DNA of 20,440 nucleotides. Origin: a virus. Positions 7,001 through 13,903 of this stretch are shown here, piece after piece. The number at the start of each line of letters is the position of its first letter. Positions within the stretch are counted from its first letter, which is position 1. Made by a program: the position numbers and the translations under genes. The notes beneath the pieces were generated by a model. The model saw only the letters and a program-made list of their open reading frames with translations, did not search any database and had not been told where the DNA came from. The stretch lies in IMG/VR virus record IMGVR_UViG_3300044846_005094, positions 1 to 20,440 of that record; one strand, written 5' to 3'.

Positions 7001-7756
7001 CTAAAACATATCGTCCCATGGATTATCTTTAATAGTTTGTTTAGGAGTTGTTGGAACAGATTTTTTATTAGGAACAGGTTTAGTTAATTGAACATATAGT
7101 TTTTGACCAATTTTTATGTTGTCTGAAGTTAATCCGTTGATTTGTTTTAATTGTTGAACCGTAATTTTATATTTTGTTGCTAGTTCCGATAACGTGTCGC
7201 CTGATTTAACTATGTGTGTAGATGACTTATTTATGTTGGTAGTCTGTTTGGCTGCAGCTTGTTTCTTGGTATCAGCTGGTTTATCAATTAGTGTACCAAA
7301 TACATGTCGACCTATAGTTTTAGTCTGAACATAGTCTGGATGTTTTGTGAACCCTAATGAGTCTTTATTAGCTGTTTTAGGATTGTAGTAAAATGTTGCA
7401 CCTAAGGTTATATCTTTAGATGTTATGCTACCAGCACGTAATTGTTTTGCTAGTGGTAATGCATAAGACCATTGATCCGTACGGCCTTGTGCACGTTTTA
7501 ATACATCACCCCATTTTTCAGAACCAGCATTATAATCATTCCACATAGAAAATTGGTATGGTTGTAATACTTGTTTAACCGGGTTAGTTCCCCATCCATT
7601 ATGATTTTCTTTAGCTCTATTATTAATAACATGTGCTACTGCTAACATTCCATTAGAACCTTCGCCGCCTGCTTCTAATACGAGCGTAGTTGCTAATATT
7701 AATTCACTATCGATACGACCAAACTGTTCTATTAATAAATCCTTTAAGCGAATCAT
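7001..7756 (-). CDS. SleB-type cell-wall hydrolase with C-terminal LysM domain (endolysin or virion lysin)
   Basis: A 251-residue protein. Residues 18-155 match the Hydrolase_2/SleB fold: LVLEAGGEGSNGMLAVAHVINNR (25-47) with candidate catalytic E28, PVKQVLQPYQFSMW (59-72), then the ATFYYNP and HVFG segments. A LysM peptidoglycan-binding domain follows at about 180-223 (HIVKSGDTLSELATKY...IKIGQKLYV), then a Pro/Lys-rich tail ending DDMF. SleB enzymes cut glycan strands, commonly as lytic transglycosylases. The N-terminus MIRLKDLLIE followed by Q ends in I-x-E like a capsid-targeting sequence, so it could be a packaged lysin. It is coupled to the previous gene by TAATG and has AAGG upstream. 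Confidence 0.88.
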   Translation of the reverse strand: MIRLKDLLIEQFGRIDSELILATTLVLEAGGEGSNGMLAVAHVINNRAKENHNGWGTNPVKQVLQPYQFSMWNDYNAGSEKWGDVLKRAQGRTDQWSYALPLAKQLRAGSITSKDITLGATFYYNPKTANKDSLGFTKHPDYVQTKTIGRHVFGTLIDKPADTKKQAAAKQTTNINKSSTHIVKSGDTLSELATKYKITVQQLKQINGLTSDNIKIGQKLYVQLTKPVPNKKSVPTTPKQTIKDNPWDDMF

Positions 7757-8088
7757 TATTTGCCTTTTTGATCACGTATAATCAATTCGCCTAATACTTC
7801 CAATCGACCTACTTCACGTTGAAATTCAATTGCTGTCATATCCAATGAAATCTTTTTAAGTGTTTCAGCAAATTCTTTTTTTGCAGAATCAACATCAAAT
7901 TTACCTGCAGTAGCTCGACGATAATATGCAGATTTTACTTTGAAATGATGCCATGTTAATAGTGCCAGTCCGCCTTTTTCTTCAGCAGTTGTAGCTATCT
8001 TAGCAGCACCTTTGCCTCGAGTCTCTGCAAATTCCTCAAACTTATCGTTAGTTTGTTTGGATTCAAATAGTAAATTGTATAGTTTCAT
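7756..8088 (-). CDS. Conserved aquatic-phage protein with capsid-targeting-like N-terminus (110 aa)
   Basis: Of unknown function. It starts MKLYNLLFE followed by SKQTND, the L-x-E ending shared with two neighbours. The core (TRGKGAAKIATTAEEKGG, then LTWHHFKVKSAYYRR) resembles a protein I recall as recurrent in aquatic phage genomes. It looks largely helical, with a heptad-like C-terminal half, and has no signal peptide or membrane segment. It is coupled by TAATG to the SleB-LysM lysin, suggesting a shared destination or regulation of that enzyme. An ATATTTAT element lies 3 nt before its start. Confidence 0.75.
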   Translation of the reverse strand: MKLYNLLFESKQTNDKFEEFAETRGKGAAKIATTAEEKGGLALLTWHHFKVKSAYYRRATAGKFDVDSAKKEFAETLKKISLDMTAIEFQREVGRLEVLGELIIRDQKGK

Positions 8089-8091
8089 ATT

Positions 8092-8101
8092 AATAAATAT
8101 T
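8092..8101 (-). promoter_or_regulatory. ATATTTAT start-proximal element (before 110-aa gene and lysin)
   Basis: The coding strand reads AATATTTATT, then 3 nt, then ATG at 8088. The arrangement is nearly identical to 5363-5372. It overlaps the stop codon of the gene upstream. Confidence 0.45.
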
Positions 8102-8738
8102 ACTTTTTTATTTTATCTTGTTTGAATTCAGTTATATATGAATAGTCAGTTTCAAATCCAGAAATATTTTCAACGCTATATACAGTCATATCAATTTTAT
8201 AACCTGGATTCTTTTCTATTCGATTATACGTCCAAGCAGTATCCATCCATATGATTCTGTTATTTGGATAAATAAAAAAGTTGCCATTATCCATTTTAAA
8301 TACATGTCCACATTTGTGTTCAGGTGTTTCTGAAAAATTAGTATCTAATACATTTCTATTTTCATGTGACCAATCTAATGTAAACATATATGTGCCTTGT
8401 CGTTTAATTCCCGTAATAGAAAGTAAATCTGCACGTAATCCAGACATTCGTTCGCGAATCTGTACATCAATATATGAAGAAAAACAATCCCAATATACAT
8501 GTTCTGTAATAGGTAATTTTTCAGCATCCCTTTTCCAGCAAAATGCATTTATAGGTCTTCGAGTCCAATTTACACCATTTTCTAAGAATGCTTCAAATAA
8601 AGGAGTTCTCTTTTGTATAGATGCAACTGAATGTATATCAGCTAAAGTATATTCATTATGTCCTTGTTCATGATTAAACAAAAACTCATTTCTTATAAAA
8701 CAAGTTATAGTAGGAACATTAGAATTTAAATATGCCAT
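8100..8738 (-). CDS. Conserved phage protein of unknown function (212 aa)
   Basis: It starts MAYLNSNVPTITCFIRNEFLFNH. Further landmarks are VASI, NGVNWTRRPINAFCW, LPITEHVYWDCFSSYIDV, YMFTLDWSHEN, HKCGHVFKMDNGNFFIYPNNRIIW. I recall the same landmarks in uncharacterised proteins of many tailed phages, so this is a real and widespread family without a known role. Rich in aromatic residues and predicted mostly beta; Cys and His positions (CFSS, HKCGH) could bind metal. No signal peptide. It lies 3 nt after the previous gene and is probably expressed with the lysin cluster. Confidence 0.75.
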   Translation of the reverse strand: MAYLNSNVPTITCFIRNEFLFNHEQGHNEYTLADIHSVASIQKRTPLFEAFLENGVNWTRRPINAFCWKRDAEKLPITEHVYWDCFSSYIDVQIRERMSGLRADLLSITGIKRQGTYMFTLDWSHENRNVLDTNFSETPEHKCGHVFKMDNGNFFIYPNNRIIWMDTAWTYNRIEKNPGYKIDMTVYSVENISGFETDYSYITEFKQDKIKK

Positions 8739-8741
8739 TTA

Positions 8742-9197
8742 TTATTTTTTATGTTTTGCAATTTCAACAGCTGCTAATTGAGACAACGCTGCCCTTTTAG
8801 TTTTAGCTTGTTTAGATAATCGTCTACCTGTTTCAGTAGTAGCAAAATATCCAGCTTTGGTCTTTTCTATGCGTTCTGGAATCATTTGTTTGAGATGATT
8901 TTTGAATCCTGCAGGAATAAATTGTGTTTGCTGATTATTATAATCATGTGTTGTAACATCATCATGTCCATCATTACCGGTAATAAAATGATATACTTCT
9001 TCTACATCATCTGCAGACGACGCAATATGATCCACTGCCCAACCATGTCCATCATTTAATAATGAATCTATTTGCATTGTATCCATTGCAATTAATTCAC
9101 CAATAGCATGATGCATAGTTTTTAAGTTTTGAAAAAACATGTAATTGTTAAGTTTAGTTGTACAATTACATGTCCCTTTACAATTACATGTATTCAT
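8742..9197 (-). CDS. Conserved phage protein with Cys-rich N-terminus (151 aa)
   Basis: An in-frame ATG exists at 9236, but it would overlap the whole end of the holin-like gene. ATG 9197, 4 nt after that stop, is preferred and gives MNTCNCKGTCNC, two CxC pairs encoded by a near-repeat (TACAATTACATGT twice on the plus strand). The body (NLKTMHHAIGELI, GHGWAVDHIASSADDVEEVYHF) resembles a helical protein that I recall from other phages, function unknown. The C-terminal 40 residues are Lys/Ala-rich and helical. The CxC cluster suggests metal or disulfide chemistry; that is inference. Confidence 0.7.
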   Translation of the reverse strand: MNTCNCKGTCNCTTKLNNYMFFQNLKTMHHAIGELIAMDTMQIDSLLNDGHGWAVDHIASSADDVEEVYHFITGNDGHDDVTTHDYNNQQTQFIPAGFKNHLKQMIPERIEKTKAGYFATTETGRRLSKQAKTKRAALSQLAAVEIAKHKK

Positions 9198-9201
9198 GGC
9201 T

Positions 9202-9372
9202 CTATTTGTTTTTATTGATAATAGACCAGATAGCACCCGTTAATGTTAAAACGCCGCCGATACATTCTGTTACAATGGTTTCGTCAACAAGACCTCTTGC
9301 AATAACTATACCACCAATAAACGTTAAAGTATGTCTTACAATACCTAATACTTGTTCTTTTGTCAATTTCAT
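9202..9372 (-). CDS. Holin-like small membrane protein (56 aa)
   Basis: ATG at 9372, TAG at 9202-9204, with AAGGAAT about 6 nt before the start. The protein begins MKLTKEQVLGIVRHTLTFIGG and ends GAIWSIINKNK. Two hydrophobic stretches (about 10-25 and 34-51) flank a short polar loop (ARGLVDETIV). The KEQ-x2-G-x2-RH start and the VTE-x2-GG...GAIWS half match the small Pam3_gp28-like putative holins as I remember them. It sits between an ATATTTAT element and the Cys-rich protein gene. It could form the lysis pore for the SleB-LysM enzyme 1.4 kb downstream. Confidence 0.75.
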   Translation of the reverse strand: MKLTKEQVLGIVRHTLTFIGGIVIARGLVDETIVTECIGGVLTLTGAIWSIINKNK

Positions 9373-9387
9373 TTTATTCCTTTTTTA

Positions 9388-9397
9388 TATAAATATA
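9388..9397 (-). promoter_or_regulatory. ATATTTAT start-proximal element (before 56-aa holin-like gene)
   Basis: The coding strand reads TATATTTATA, then 15 nt including AAAAAAGGA, then ATG at 9372. It lies in the 25-nt gap after the upstream stop. Confidence 0.45.
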
Positions 9398-9592
9398 TTA
9401 CTTGTTTGATTCTTTGTTTTTATATATTGGCCAATCTTTTGACCATTCATTTAATTTGTCAGCTCGTTCATCACATCCACAATCTTCATTTAATAATTGT
9501 GCAATTCGTTTAGCTAATTTATCAAGTCCAGTTGCTGCGGTTATTTTTTTTATATCACTACCTAATCCTTTAGTTTCCATATTTTGATCCAT
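9398..9592 (-). CDS. Small conserved phage protein with CGCDER motif (64 aa)
   Basis: The protein (GLGSDIKKITAATGLDKLAKRI, then EDCGCDERADKLN and a charged tail) is of a type I recall from phages and prophages of Bacteroidota: a short amphipathic helix, a C-x-C-D-x-R motif, and a polar tail. Function unknown. It overlaps the end of the nucleotidyltransferase gene by 23 nt from ATG 9592, or by 11 nt from ATG 9580 (METKGLG...). Neither start has a clear SD, so the start is undecided. Confidence 0.68.
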   Translation of the reverse strand: MDQNMETKGLGSDIKKITAATGLDKLAKRIAQLLNEDCGCDERADKLNEWSKDWPIYKNKESNK

Positions 9593-10622
9593 TTTGTATT
9601 GCGTTACGTAGTTGCATTATTATAGTTTTCCATTGTGGTGTTACTGGTATTTCAAAAACTTTGTTGCCTGGATATGTATATGTTTGTTCAGGTTTCATTA
9701 GTTTCATTGTTCCTAAATCATCAATTCCTAAAACATGATGTGGAACCATTTTCATTGTAATTTGGTTACCTGATATCATTGTGCATTTGCCCGGGTGTTT
9801 CCATTGTCCCATGGAATCATCAACTCCTTGCGTATGTTTCATAACATGATTCCAACCTGCATCATCTAATGTTTGTTTTTTTGTAACATGCATTATTAAT
9901 GATTGTATGGCACCTTTGGGATCGTTTAATGACTCATTAATAGATAACTGACCAATTGTATTTGATTGAAGCATTGTTTTTAATTTGGTCAAATGTCCTG
10001 AATTCCGTAAACTTTTATATGCTAAATTTTCAAGTGAATATTCGCCTTCTGCTTCTAGACCAGACTTTCGCAAATTACGTAATCGGAGCAATAAATCTTT
10101 AATTTTAAATTCTAATTTTGGATCTTTTTCTGATAATGCGTCTATTTCATATTCATATGATTTTGTTTTTTGAGTAATTGCATCGTCATCAATTGATATA
10201 ATTTTTGAATTTGGTTTTCGTATCCAGTTGCCATTAAGTATTGAATATATTCCAACGGTAGCATGTAAATTATCATTTGAATCTTGTGCATACAATTCTA
10301 TATTCATTCCTTTAAAGGTTAATGGATAATTTGAATTCCATACACTTTTTTTTGCATGCAAATAATTTTGTACAAGATGCAAATTGTCTCCAATTTCTAA
10401 ATAGTTAACTATGATATGAAGATCAATATCACTGTATTTAGTCCAATTATAATTAGCATTACTGCCAATTAATATAATATCTTGTATAGGAACATCTATT
10501 TCTAAAAATTCATAAAAATGATGTGCAATTTTTAAGAACCCATCACGTAATGATTTACGTAATGTGTCATCTATCCAAAGTTTTGGATTAAGATTGCCAT
10601 GTGTTTCATATTCATTTATCAT
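9570..10622 (-). CDS. Nucleotidyltransferase-fold protein with extra C-terminal domain
   Basis: A 350-residue protein. The N-terminal domain belongs to the Pol-beta-type nucleotidyltransferases: ILIGSNANYNWTKYSDIDLHI at 50-70 gives the GS (53-54) and D-x-D (65, 67) motifs, and E109 (NIELYAQD) is a likely third carboxylate. A charged helical stretch spans about 150-205. The C-terminal 130 residues (MHVTKKQTLDDAGWNHVMKH, GQWKHPGKCTMI, then ITMKMVPHHVLG) look like a separate phage domain. The linker contains SINESLNDPKG. The family transfers nucleotides to RNA, proteins or small molecules; the target is unknown. The gene starts 4 nt after an ATATTTAT element and overlaps the next gene. Confidence 0.8.
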   Translation of the reverse strand: MINEYETHGNLNPKLWIDDTLRKSLRDGFLKIAHHFYEFLEIDVPIQDIILIGSNANYNWTKYSDIDLHIIVNYLEIGDNLHLVQNYLHAKKSVWNSNYPLTFKGMNIELYAQDSNDNLHATVGIYSILNGNWIRKPNSKIISIDDDAITQKTKSYEYEIDALSEKDPKLEFKIKDLLLRLRNLRKSGLEAEGEYSLENLAYKSLRNSGHLTKLKTMLQSNTIGQLSINESLNDPKGAIQSLIMHVTKKQTLDDAGWNHVMKHTQGVDDSMGQWKHPGKCTMISGNQITMKMVPHHVLGIDDLGTMKLMKPEQTYTYPGNKVFEIPVTPQWKTIIMQLRNAIQNGSKYGN

Positions 10623-10626
10623 TATA

Positions 10627-10636
10627 TATAAATATC
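10627..10636 (-). promoter_or_regulatory. ATATTTAT start-proximal element (before nucleotidyltransferase gene)
   Basis: The coding strand reads GATATTTATA, then TATA, then ATG at 10622. It sits in a 45-nt AT-rich gap with no other recognisable signal. Confidence 0.45.
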
Positions 10637-10667
10637 ATGAATATTTAAAATACAATTGCATAATAAT

Positions 10668-11084
10668 TTATCGAATACCTTTATGATTGTCGATGCGATC
10701 CAGTATTTGATTTAACACGTCGGCTTTAATAAAACCGCACATTGATGCATTTTTCAATGAACTAATTAATTGGAAAATAATAAATGGTATTAATATTGTT
10801 TCACTCAACCATCCAGTGCCTTTAAACCCTTGTTCAACCAATAAGATTACCGTTAAAAACATGCACCAAACAGCTGCTGTTCTAATAACACTTAATGCTT
10901 TAAATGTTTTAAATCCTTCACGTTTAGCTCCAGCAATTACACCAAAAAATCCATCTAAAAAAACTACGGCAATTAATGCCAAATATTGTTCTGAATATGT
11001 CATTGTTAAATTAAAAAAGTATGTGCAATAAAATGACATGGTTGTTGATATTGATAATATAATTGCTAGTGCTGATGTTTTCAT
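10668..11084 (-). CDS. Phage holin (four-helix, holin_4 type)
   Basis: A 138-residue protein. Hydrophobic segments lie at about 5-25, 33-53, 67-85 and 93-108. The second contains VVFLDGFFGVIAGAKREGF with an Asp and a following basic run, the hallmark of the Phage_holin_4_1 (toxin secretion/phage lysis holin) family. A short charged tail (LNQILDRIDNHKGIR) would face the cytoplasm. It overlaps the L,D-transpeptidase-like gene by 4 nt (ATGA), which suggests a lysis pair: pore plus wall enzyme. Confidence 0.78.
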   Translation of the reverse strand: MKTSALAIILSISTTMSFYCTYFFNLTMTYSEQYLALIAVVFLDGFFGVIAGAKREGFKTFKALSVIRTAAVWCMFLTVILLVEQGFKGTGWLSETILIPFIIFQLISSLKNASMCGFIKADVLNQILDRIDNHKGIR

Positions 11085-11674
11085 TTGATATCCGTTGACT
11101 CAATTAATGTGTATGTAAATGAATTTCCGTGAATGTCTCTTGCTTTGCGACAAATTGTCATAAACTCTTCAAAATCTTTAGATCTTTTAAATACTTGACA
11201 TCCTTCTGACCAATTTTCTACGTAAGTAGAATCTGCGCCGGCTTTGTGGATGTTAATTCCAAAAACACCTTCATCAATTTTGGTTTCATCAAACTTTAAA
11301 TCTTTGTTTGCATCACGATATACTTTAACATTTTTTGATTGACCTAAAGCTTCGTATTTTCCTTGATGTAGTCTAATTGTATGTGATCCTCTATATTGAC
11401 CTTCTACTAAACGTGCAACTCCTTTTGCATTGTGGAATTGTTGAACACCTTTTTTACCTGGGTCAGTTGTATTTGTCCATTCTTTGTATTGCCATTCACC
11501 TCCTACTTTATAGGATACTGTAATAACATCATCAAATGCGTTTGTTACTGTTTGACCTGTTGCTGCGTTCCTAACACCTACGATGTTTACGTCATAATCT
11601 TTTGCTCCTTCAAACCAAACATATCCTTTTGATTTTACTGCTGCTTCTACTTGTTCTTTTGTGTACTTTGCCAT
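11081..11674 (-). CDS. L,D-transpeptidase-like (YkuD-like) wall-active protein, candidate lysin
   Basis: A 197-residue protein. The C-terminal half has GVFGINIHKAG (136-146), then WSEGCQVF (155-162). A conserved His (143) followed by S-x-G-C with C159 is the arrangement of the YkuD L,D-transpeptidase active site. A D-x-N-x-D loop at 121-125 could bind calcium. Landmarks such as NAFDD, TNTTDPG, EGQYRGSHTI and FTYTL recur, as I recall, in phage proteins of Bacteroidota and other hosts. I see no signal peptide, so export would need a holin, and the next gene encodes one with a 4-nt overlap. It might cleave cross-links or muropeptides; the assignment rests on motif shape only. Confidence 0.68.
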   Translation of the reverse strand: MAKYTKEQVEAAVKSKGYVWFEGAKDYDVNIVGVRNAATGQTVTNAFDDVITVSYKVGGEWQYKEWTNTTDPGKKGVQQFHNAKGVARLVEGQYRGSHTIRLHQGKYEALGQSKNVKVYRDANKDLKFDETKIDEGVFGINIHKAGADSTYVENWSEGCQVFKRSKDFEEFMTICRKARDIHGNSFTYTLIESTDIK

Positions 11675-11680
11675 TTTATT

Positions 11681-12283
11681 TTATTTATTTAATATTTGTG
11701 CACTTGGTGCTGTTACTGTTAAACATTTTCCTATTGCTGTATTTGTTATTGGTCCGTAATGTAAAAACCCAACTGGTAGTGATGTAGTTGAAGACGGTTT
11801 GTCAAAATTTACATAACCAACTACTCCACCTGTTGTCATTTCCCATACAAAACCAAAATCGGTATTTGGGTTCCATGTTGTTGATGTTGAAACTCTAAAT
11901 GTACCCATAACTGCCCCATCTCCAGTTGGTATAATAGGAGCTGTTTCATTGGTAAAGATGTTTGTTGCTGAAGAGAAGTTTAATTTTCTTGCACCTGAGA
12001 TATATGGTAAATTAGTAGTTCCTTTATTAGGCCAGCCTAACAATAACGAATGCGCATTTTCATTTAATGCTTTCCAAGTTATTGTTCCTGTTGTTATCTT
12101 TGGAGAATGAACTCCACGAATAATCAATGCGTTGAATTTAACTGCTGTTGTACCAGTGCTTGTTAAACGTATCTGAAAATCTGCAGTGTTTGTTGTTGCA
12201 CCTAACCACTCCATATCCATTTTGACTGATACTGTTGGAGCAATGTTAGTTAATTCTTGTAATCTTTGTTCTTTAAGGCTCAT
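11681..12283 (-). CDS. Beta-rich surface or fibre-type protein (200 aa)
   Basis: No family assigned with confidence. Composition is Thr/Ser/Asn/Gly-rich and strand-like throughout: VKMDMEWLGATTNTADFQIRLTSTG, LIIRGVHSPKITTGTITWKAL, GTFRVSTSTTWNP, FGFVWEMTTGGVVGYVNF. This resembles cohesin-like or Ig-like beta-sandwich modules found in secreted Bacteroidota proteins. The first 15 residues are helical and polar, with no signal peptide or lipobox, so a virion fibre or decoration protein is more likely than an exported host-type protein. The gene has its own ATATTTAT element 40 nt upstream. Confidence 0.6.
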   Translation of the reverse strand: MSLKEQRLQELTNIAPTVSVKMDMEWLGATTNTADFQIRLTSTGTTAVKFNALIIRGVHSPKITTGTITWKALNENAHSLLLGWPNKGTTNLPYISGARKLNFSSATNIFTNETAPIIPTGDGAVMGTFRVSTSTTWNPNTDFGFVWEMTTGGVVGYVNFDKPSSTTSLPVGFLHYGPITNTAIGKCLTVTAPSAQILNK

Positions 12284-12323
12284 TTTTTATTGGTGCTTTC
12301 TTTTTAATTGGTTTCTAATTTAT

Positions 12324-12333
12324 TATAAATATC
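12324..12333 (-). promoter_or_regulatory. ATATTTAT element (before surface-type protein gene)
   Basis: The coding strand reads GATATTTATA, followed by an AT-rich 40-nt leader containing AAAAAGAAAG, then ATG at 12283. It is the most distant of the six elements from its start and lies in the 66-nt intergenic gap. Confidence 0.42.
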
Positions 12334-12349
12334 TTTTTTAATTTTTTTG

Positions 12350-12784
12350 TTAAAAATCTTTGTTAATGCCAATTGAAAATGATTTATACGAAGTGCCAAA
12401 CGCAGTTTGTAAAGAATATGAAAATACTGGAGTATATCCTTTTATTCTTGGAAAATTATAATTAATATCATATTCCATGGTAATATCTTTTTTATAAAAA
12501 AACCAACCACCAGCAACAGAAACTGAAAATGGGCCATATATAGGAGATGTAATCATTAACTCTGAATACAAATCTTTTATGTCTAAAGAAAATAGACCAG
12601 TATTAATACCAACAGCAATATCTCCAAAATATTTACCTATCTCAACAGTAGCACCCAATAAGTTTTTTGGATCACTAACTTTTGTATCAAATGCAACATT
12701 TGGGGCAACCATTACGTAGTAGGATGCCTGTGCAATAGCAACTGTGCTAAAACATAAAAATAAGATTGTGATTAGTTTTTTCAT
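12350..12784 (-). CDS. Secreted small outer-membrane beta-barrel-like protein (144 aa)
   Basis: A clear signal peptide starts MKKLITILFLCFSTVAIAQA, with a likely signal peptidase I cut near residue 18-20 and no lipobox Cys. The mature part consists of alternating polar and hydrophobic strands: SYYVMVAPNVAF, LLGATVEIGKYF, IAVGINTGLF, FSVSVAGGWFFYKK, YSLQTAFGTSY. It ends in FSIGINKDF, whose final Phe fits the C-terminal signal of outer-membrane barrels. It is coupled by TAATG to the inner-membrane protein gene upstream. A phage-made outer-membrane protein could block receptors against superinfection or help breach the outer membrane; neither is shown. Confidence 0.72.
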   Translation of the reverse strand: MKKLITILFLCFSTVAIAQASYYVMVAPNVAFDTKVSDPKNLLGATVEIGKYFGDIAVGINTGLFSLDIKDLYSELMITSPIYGPFSVSVAGGWFFYKKDITMEYDINYNFPRIKGYTPVFSYSLQTAFGTSYKSFSIGINKDF

Positions 12785-13500
12785 TATGCTTTTCTAGGTT
12801 TAGCTGCAGGTTTTTTTGCAACTGGTTTGCGGGTTGTTGATTTTTTAGCCGGTGTTGTTTTTGTTCTTCTAACTGGCTTAATAGGTAATTTTTCTTTATT
12901 AAATATTTTTGGGTATATTATAGAACCAAGCATTATAAATGCTAAAGCAATTGCCCCAACCATAAAATGAGAGAATCTTTCTAGTAACGCTATCATTTTC
13001 ATTGTCTCTTCTTGTCCAACTTGAGTTTGTAAATCAAGTAGCCAATTTATATCATTCATGGTTGTATTCATATCAGCGTTGAATCTATCTGAAGTTATAA
13101 TTGATTTTACTTTTATTGTATCGGGTGATGTTAGGATAAAATCAATAGTATTATCCAATTCATTCATTTCAATTTTAACTTTATCAACCATTTTAGATTC
13201 CGAATCTACTAAATATGTGTTGGTGTATTGATTCCATAAAGTATCTCTTTTTATTTTCTCTTCAAGTATAGCGTCGCGATGCTGTTGAATGTTTTGTATG
13301 TTAATATTGGAAGTTGTTATTGCATCTTGTACAGTCGTGCCGTAATAGTCAAAAATGCGAGATAGCGCCGGGACAGGCTTTAATCGATTCTCTAATATAC
13401 TTGTTGCTGATGTAGTGATATTAGACTCGACATATTTTCCGAAACTGGCTATAACAATAATAATACCAGTTAAAATAACCATTAACGTTGTTTGTTTCAT
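12784..13500 (-). CDS. Inner-membrane protein with helical periplasmic domain and basic tail (238 aa)
   Basis: Topology by eye: TM1 at about 5-20, a periplasmic region at about 22-177 that looks entirely helical, TM2 at about 178-198, then a Lys/Arg/Thr/Pro/Ala-rich tail (208-238). The ectodomain start (SATSILENRLKPVPALSRIFDYYG) resembles the four-helix sensor domain of chemoreceptors, but the HAMP and signalling domains are absent. It sits between a LydA-like holin (4-nt ATGA overlap) and an outer-membrane barrel (TAATG overlap). A helical periplasmic arm next to an outer-membrane partner recalls spanin pairs in arrangement, not in sequence. Function unknown. Confidence 0.7.
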   Translation of the reverse strand: MKQTTLMVILTGIIIVIASFGKYVESNITTSATSILENRLKPVPALSRIFDYYGTTVQDAITTSNINIQNIQQHRDAILEEKIKRDTLWNQYTNTYLVDSESKMVDKVKIEMNELDNTIDFILTSPDTIKVKSIITSDRFNADMNTTMNDINWLLDLQTQVGQEETMKMIALLERFSHFMVGAIALAFIMLGSIIYPKIFNKEKLPIKPVRRTKTTPAKKSTTRKPVAKKPAAKPRKA

Positions 13501-13898
13501 TTTGTTTTTCTTGTTGTAGGCTTTCTAGTTGTTCTAGTTGGCGCTTTTTTTATTGATGTAATCTTGCCTGCTCTCGCATTTGAAATAAATTCACCTGGAT
13601 TTTCTGAAAATTTGGTTGATATTTTAATAATACCAGATAATAATTCTGGAGAATTTAATCCTACTAAACCGTAAACTAATGCTTTCCATATAGCTGCAAT
13701 TTCAAACTGTTCTAGGATAAACCATGATATCAAAGATGCTAACATGGCAGCGGCCATGTTATTAATAATTTGTAAGATTGTTTTCTCTTCGGGATTTTTG
13801 CTTGTAGCGACTCGGGCCAACATTCCTGCAGCTCCGATCACTAATACAATCCATCCTCCGCCAATAAATAACGGTATAAATTTTCCTAAATCATCCAT
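13497..13898 (-). CDS. LydA-like holin with basic C-terminal tail (133 aa)
   Basis: Three hydrophobic stretches lie at about 8-28 (IPLFIGGGWIVLVIGAAGML), 45-63 (IINNMAAAMLASLISWFIL) and 69-87 (AIWKALVYGLVGLNSPELL). The motif VYGLVGLNSPELLSGI fits the LydA/holin superfamily III type. The last 25 residues (KITSIKKAPTRTTRKPTTRKTK) are strongly basic; charged cytoplasmic tails are common in holins. The same composition ends the next gene's product. Only 5 nt separate it from the upstream two-helix protein gene. Confidence 0.68.
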   Translation of the reverse strand: MDDLGKFIPLFIGGGWIVLVIGAAGMLARVATSKNPEEKTILQIINNMAAAMLASLISWFILEQFEIAAIWKALVYGLVGLNSPELLSGIIKISTKFSENPGEFISNARAGKITSIKKAPTRTTRKPTTRKTK

Positions 13899-13903
13899 CT
13901 AAA

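Noticed and set aside
6991-7003. GCCATGGC palindrome beside the lysin stop codon as a terminator
   Set aside because: It is only 8 nt with no loop or U-run; too short to act as an intrinsic terminator.
9388-9395. TATAAATA on the plus strand as a T4-type late promoter driving rightward transcription
   Set aside because: No plus-strand gene exists to the right of any copy; six antisense late promoters are less likely than a coding-strand signal.
9570-10622. MNT/HEPN-type toxin-antitoxin for the nucleotidyltransferase
   Set aside because: No HEPN partner (R-x4-6-H motif) is adjacent, and the protein is larger than MNT antitoxins and embedded in a phage operon.
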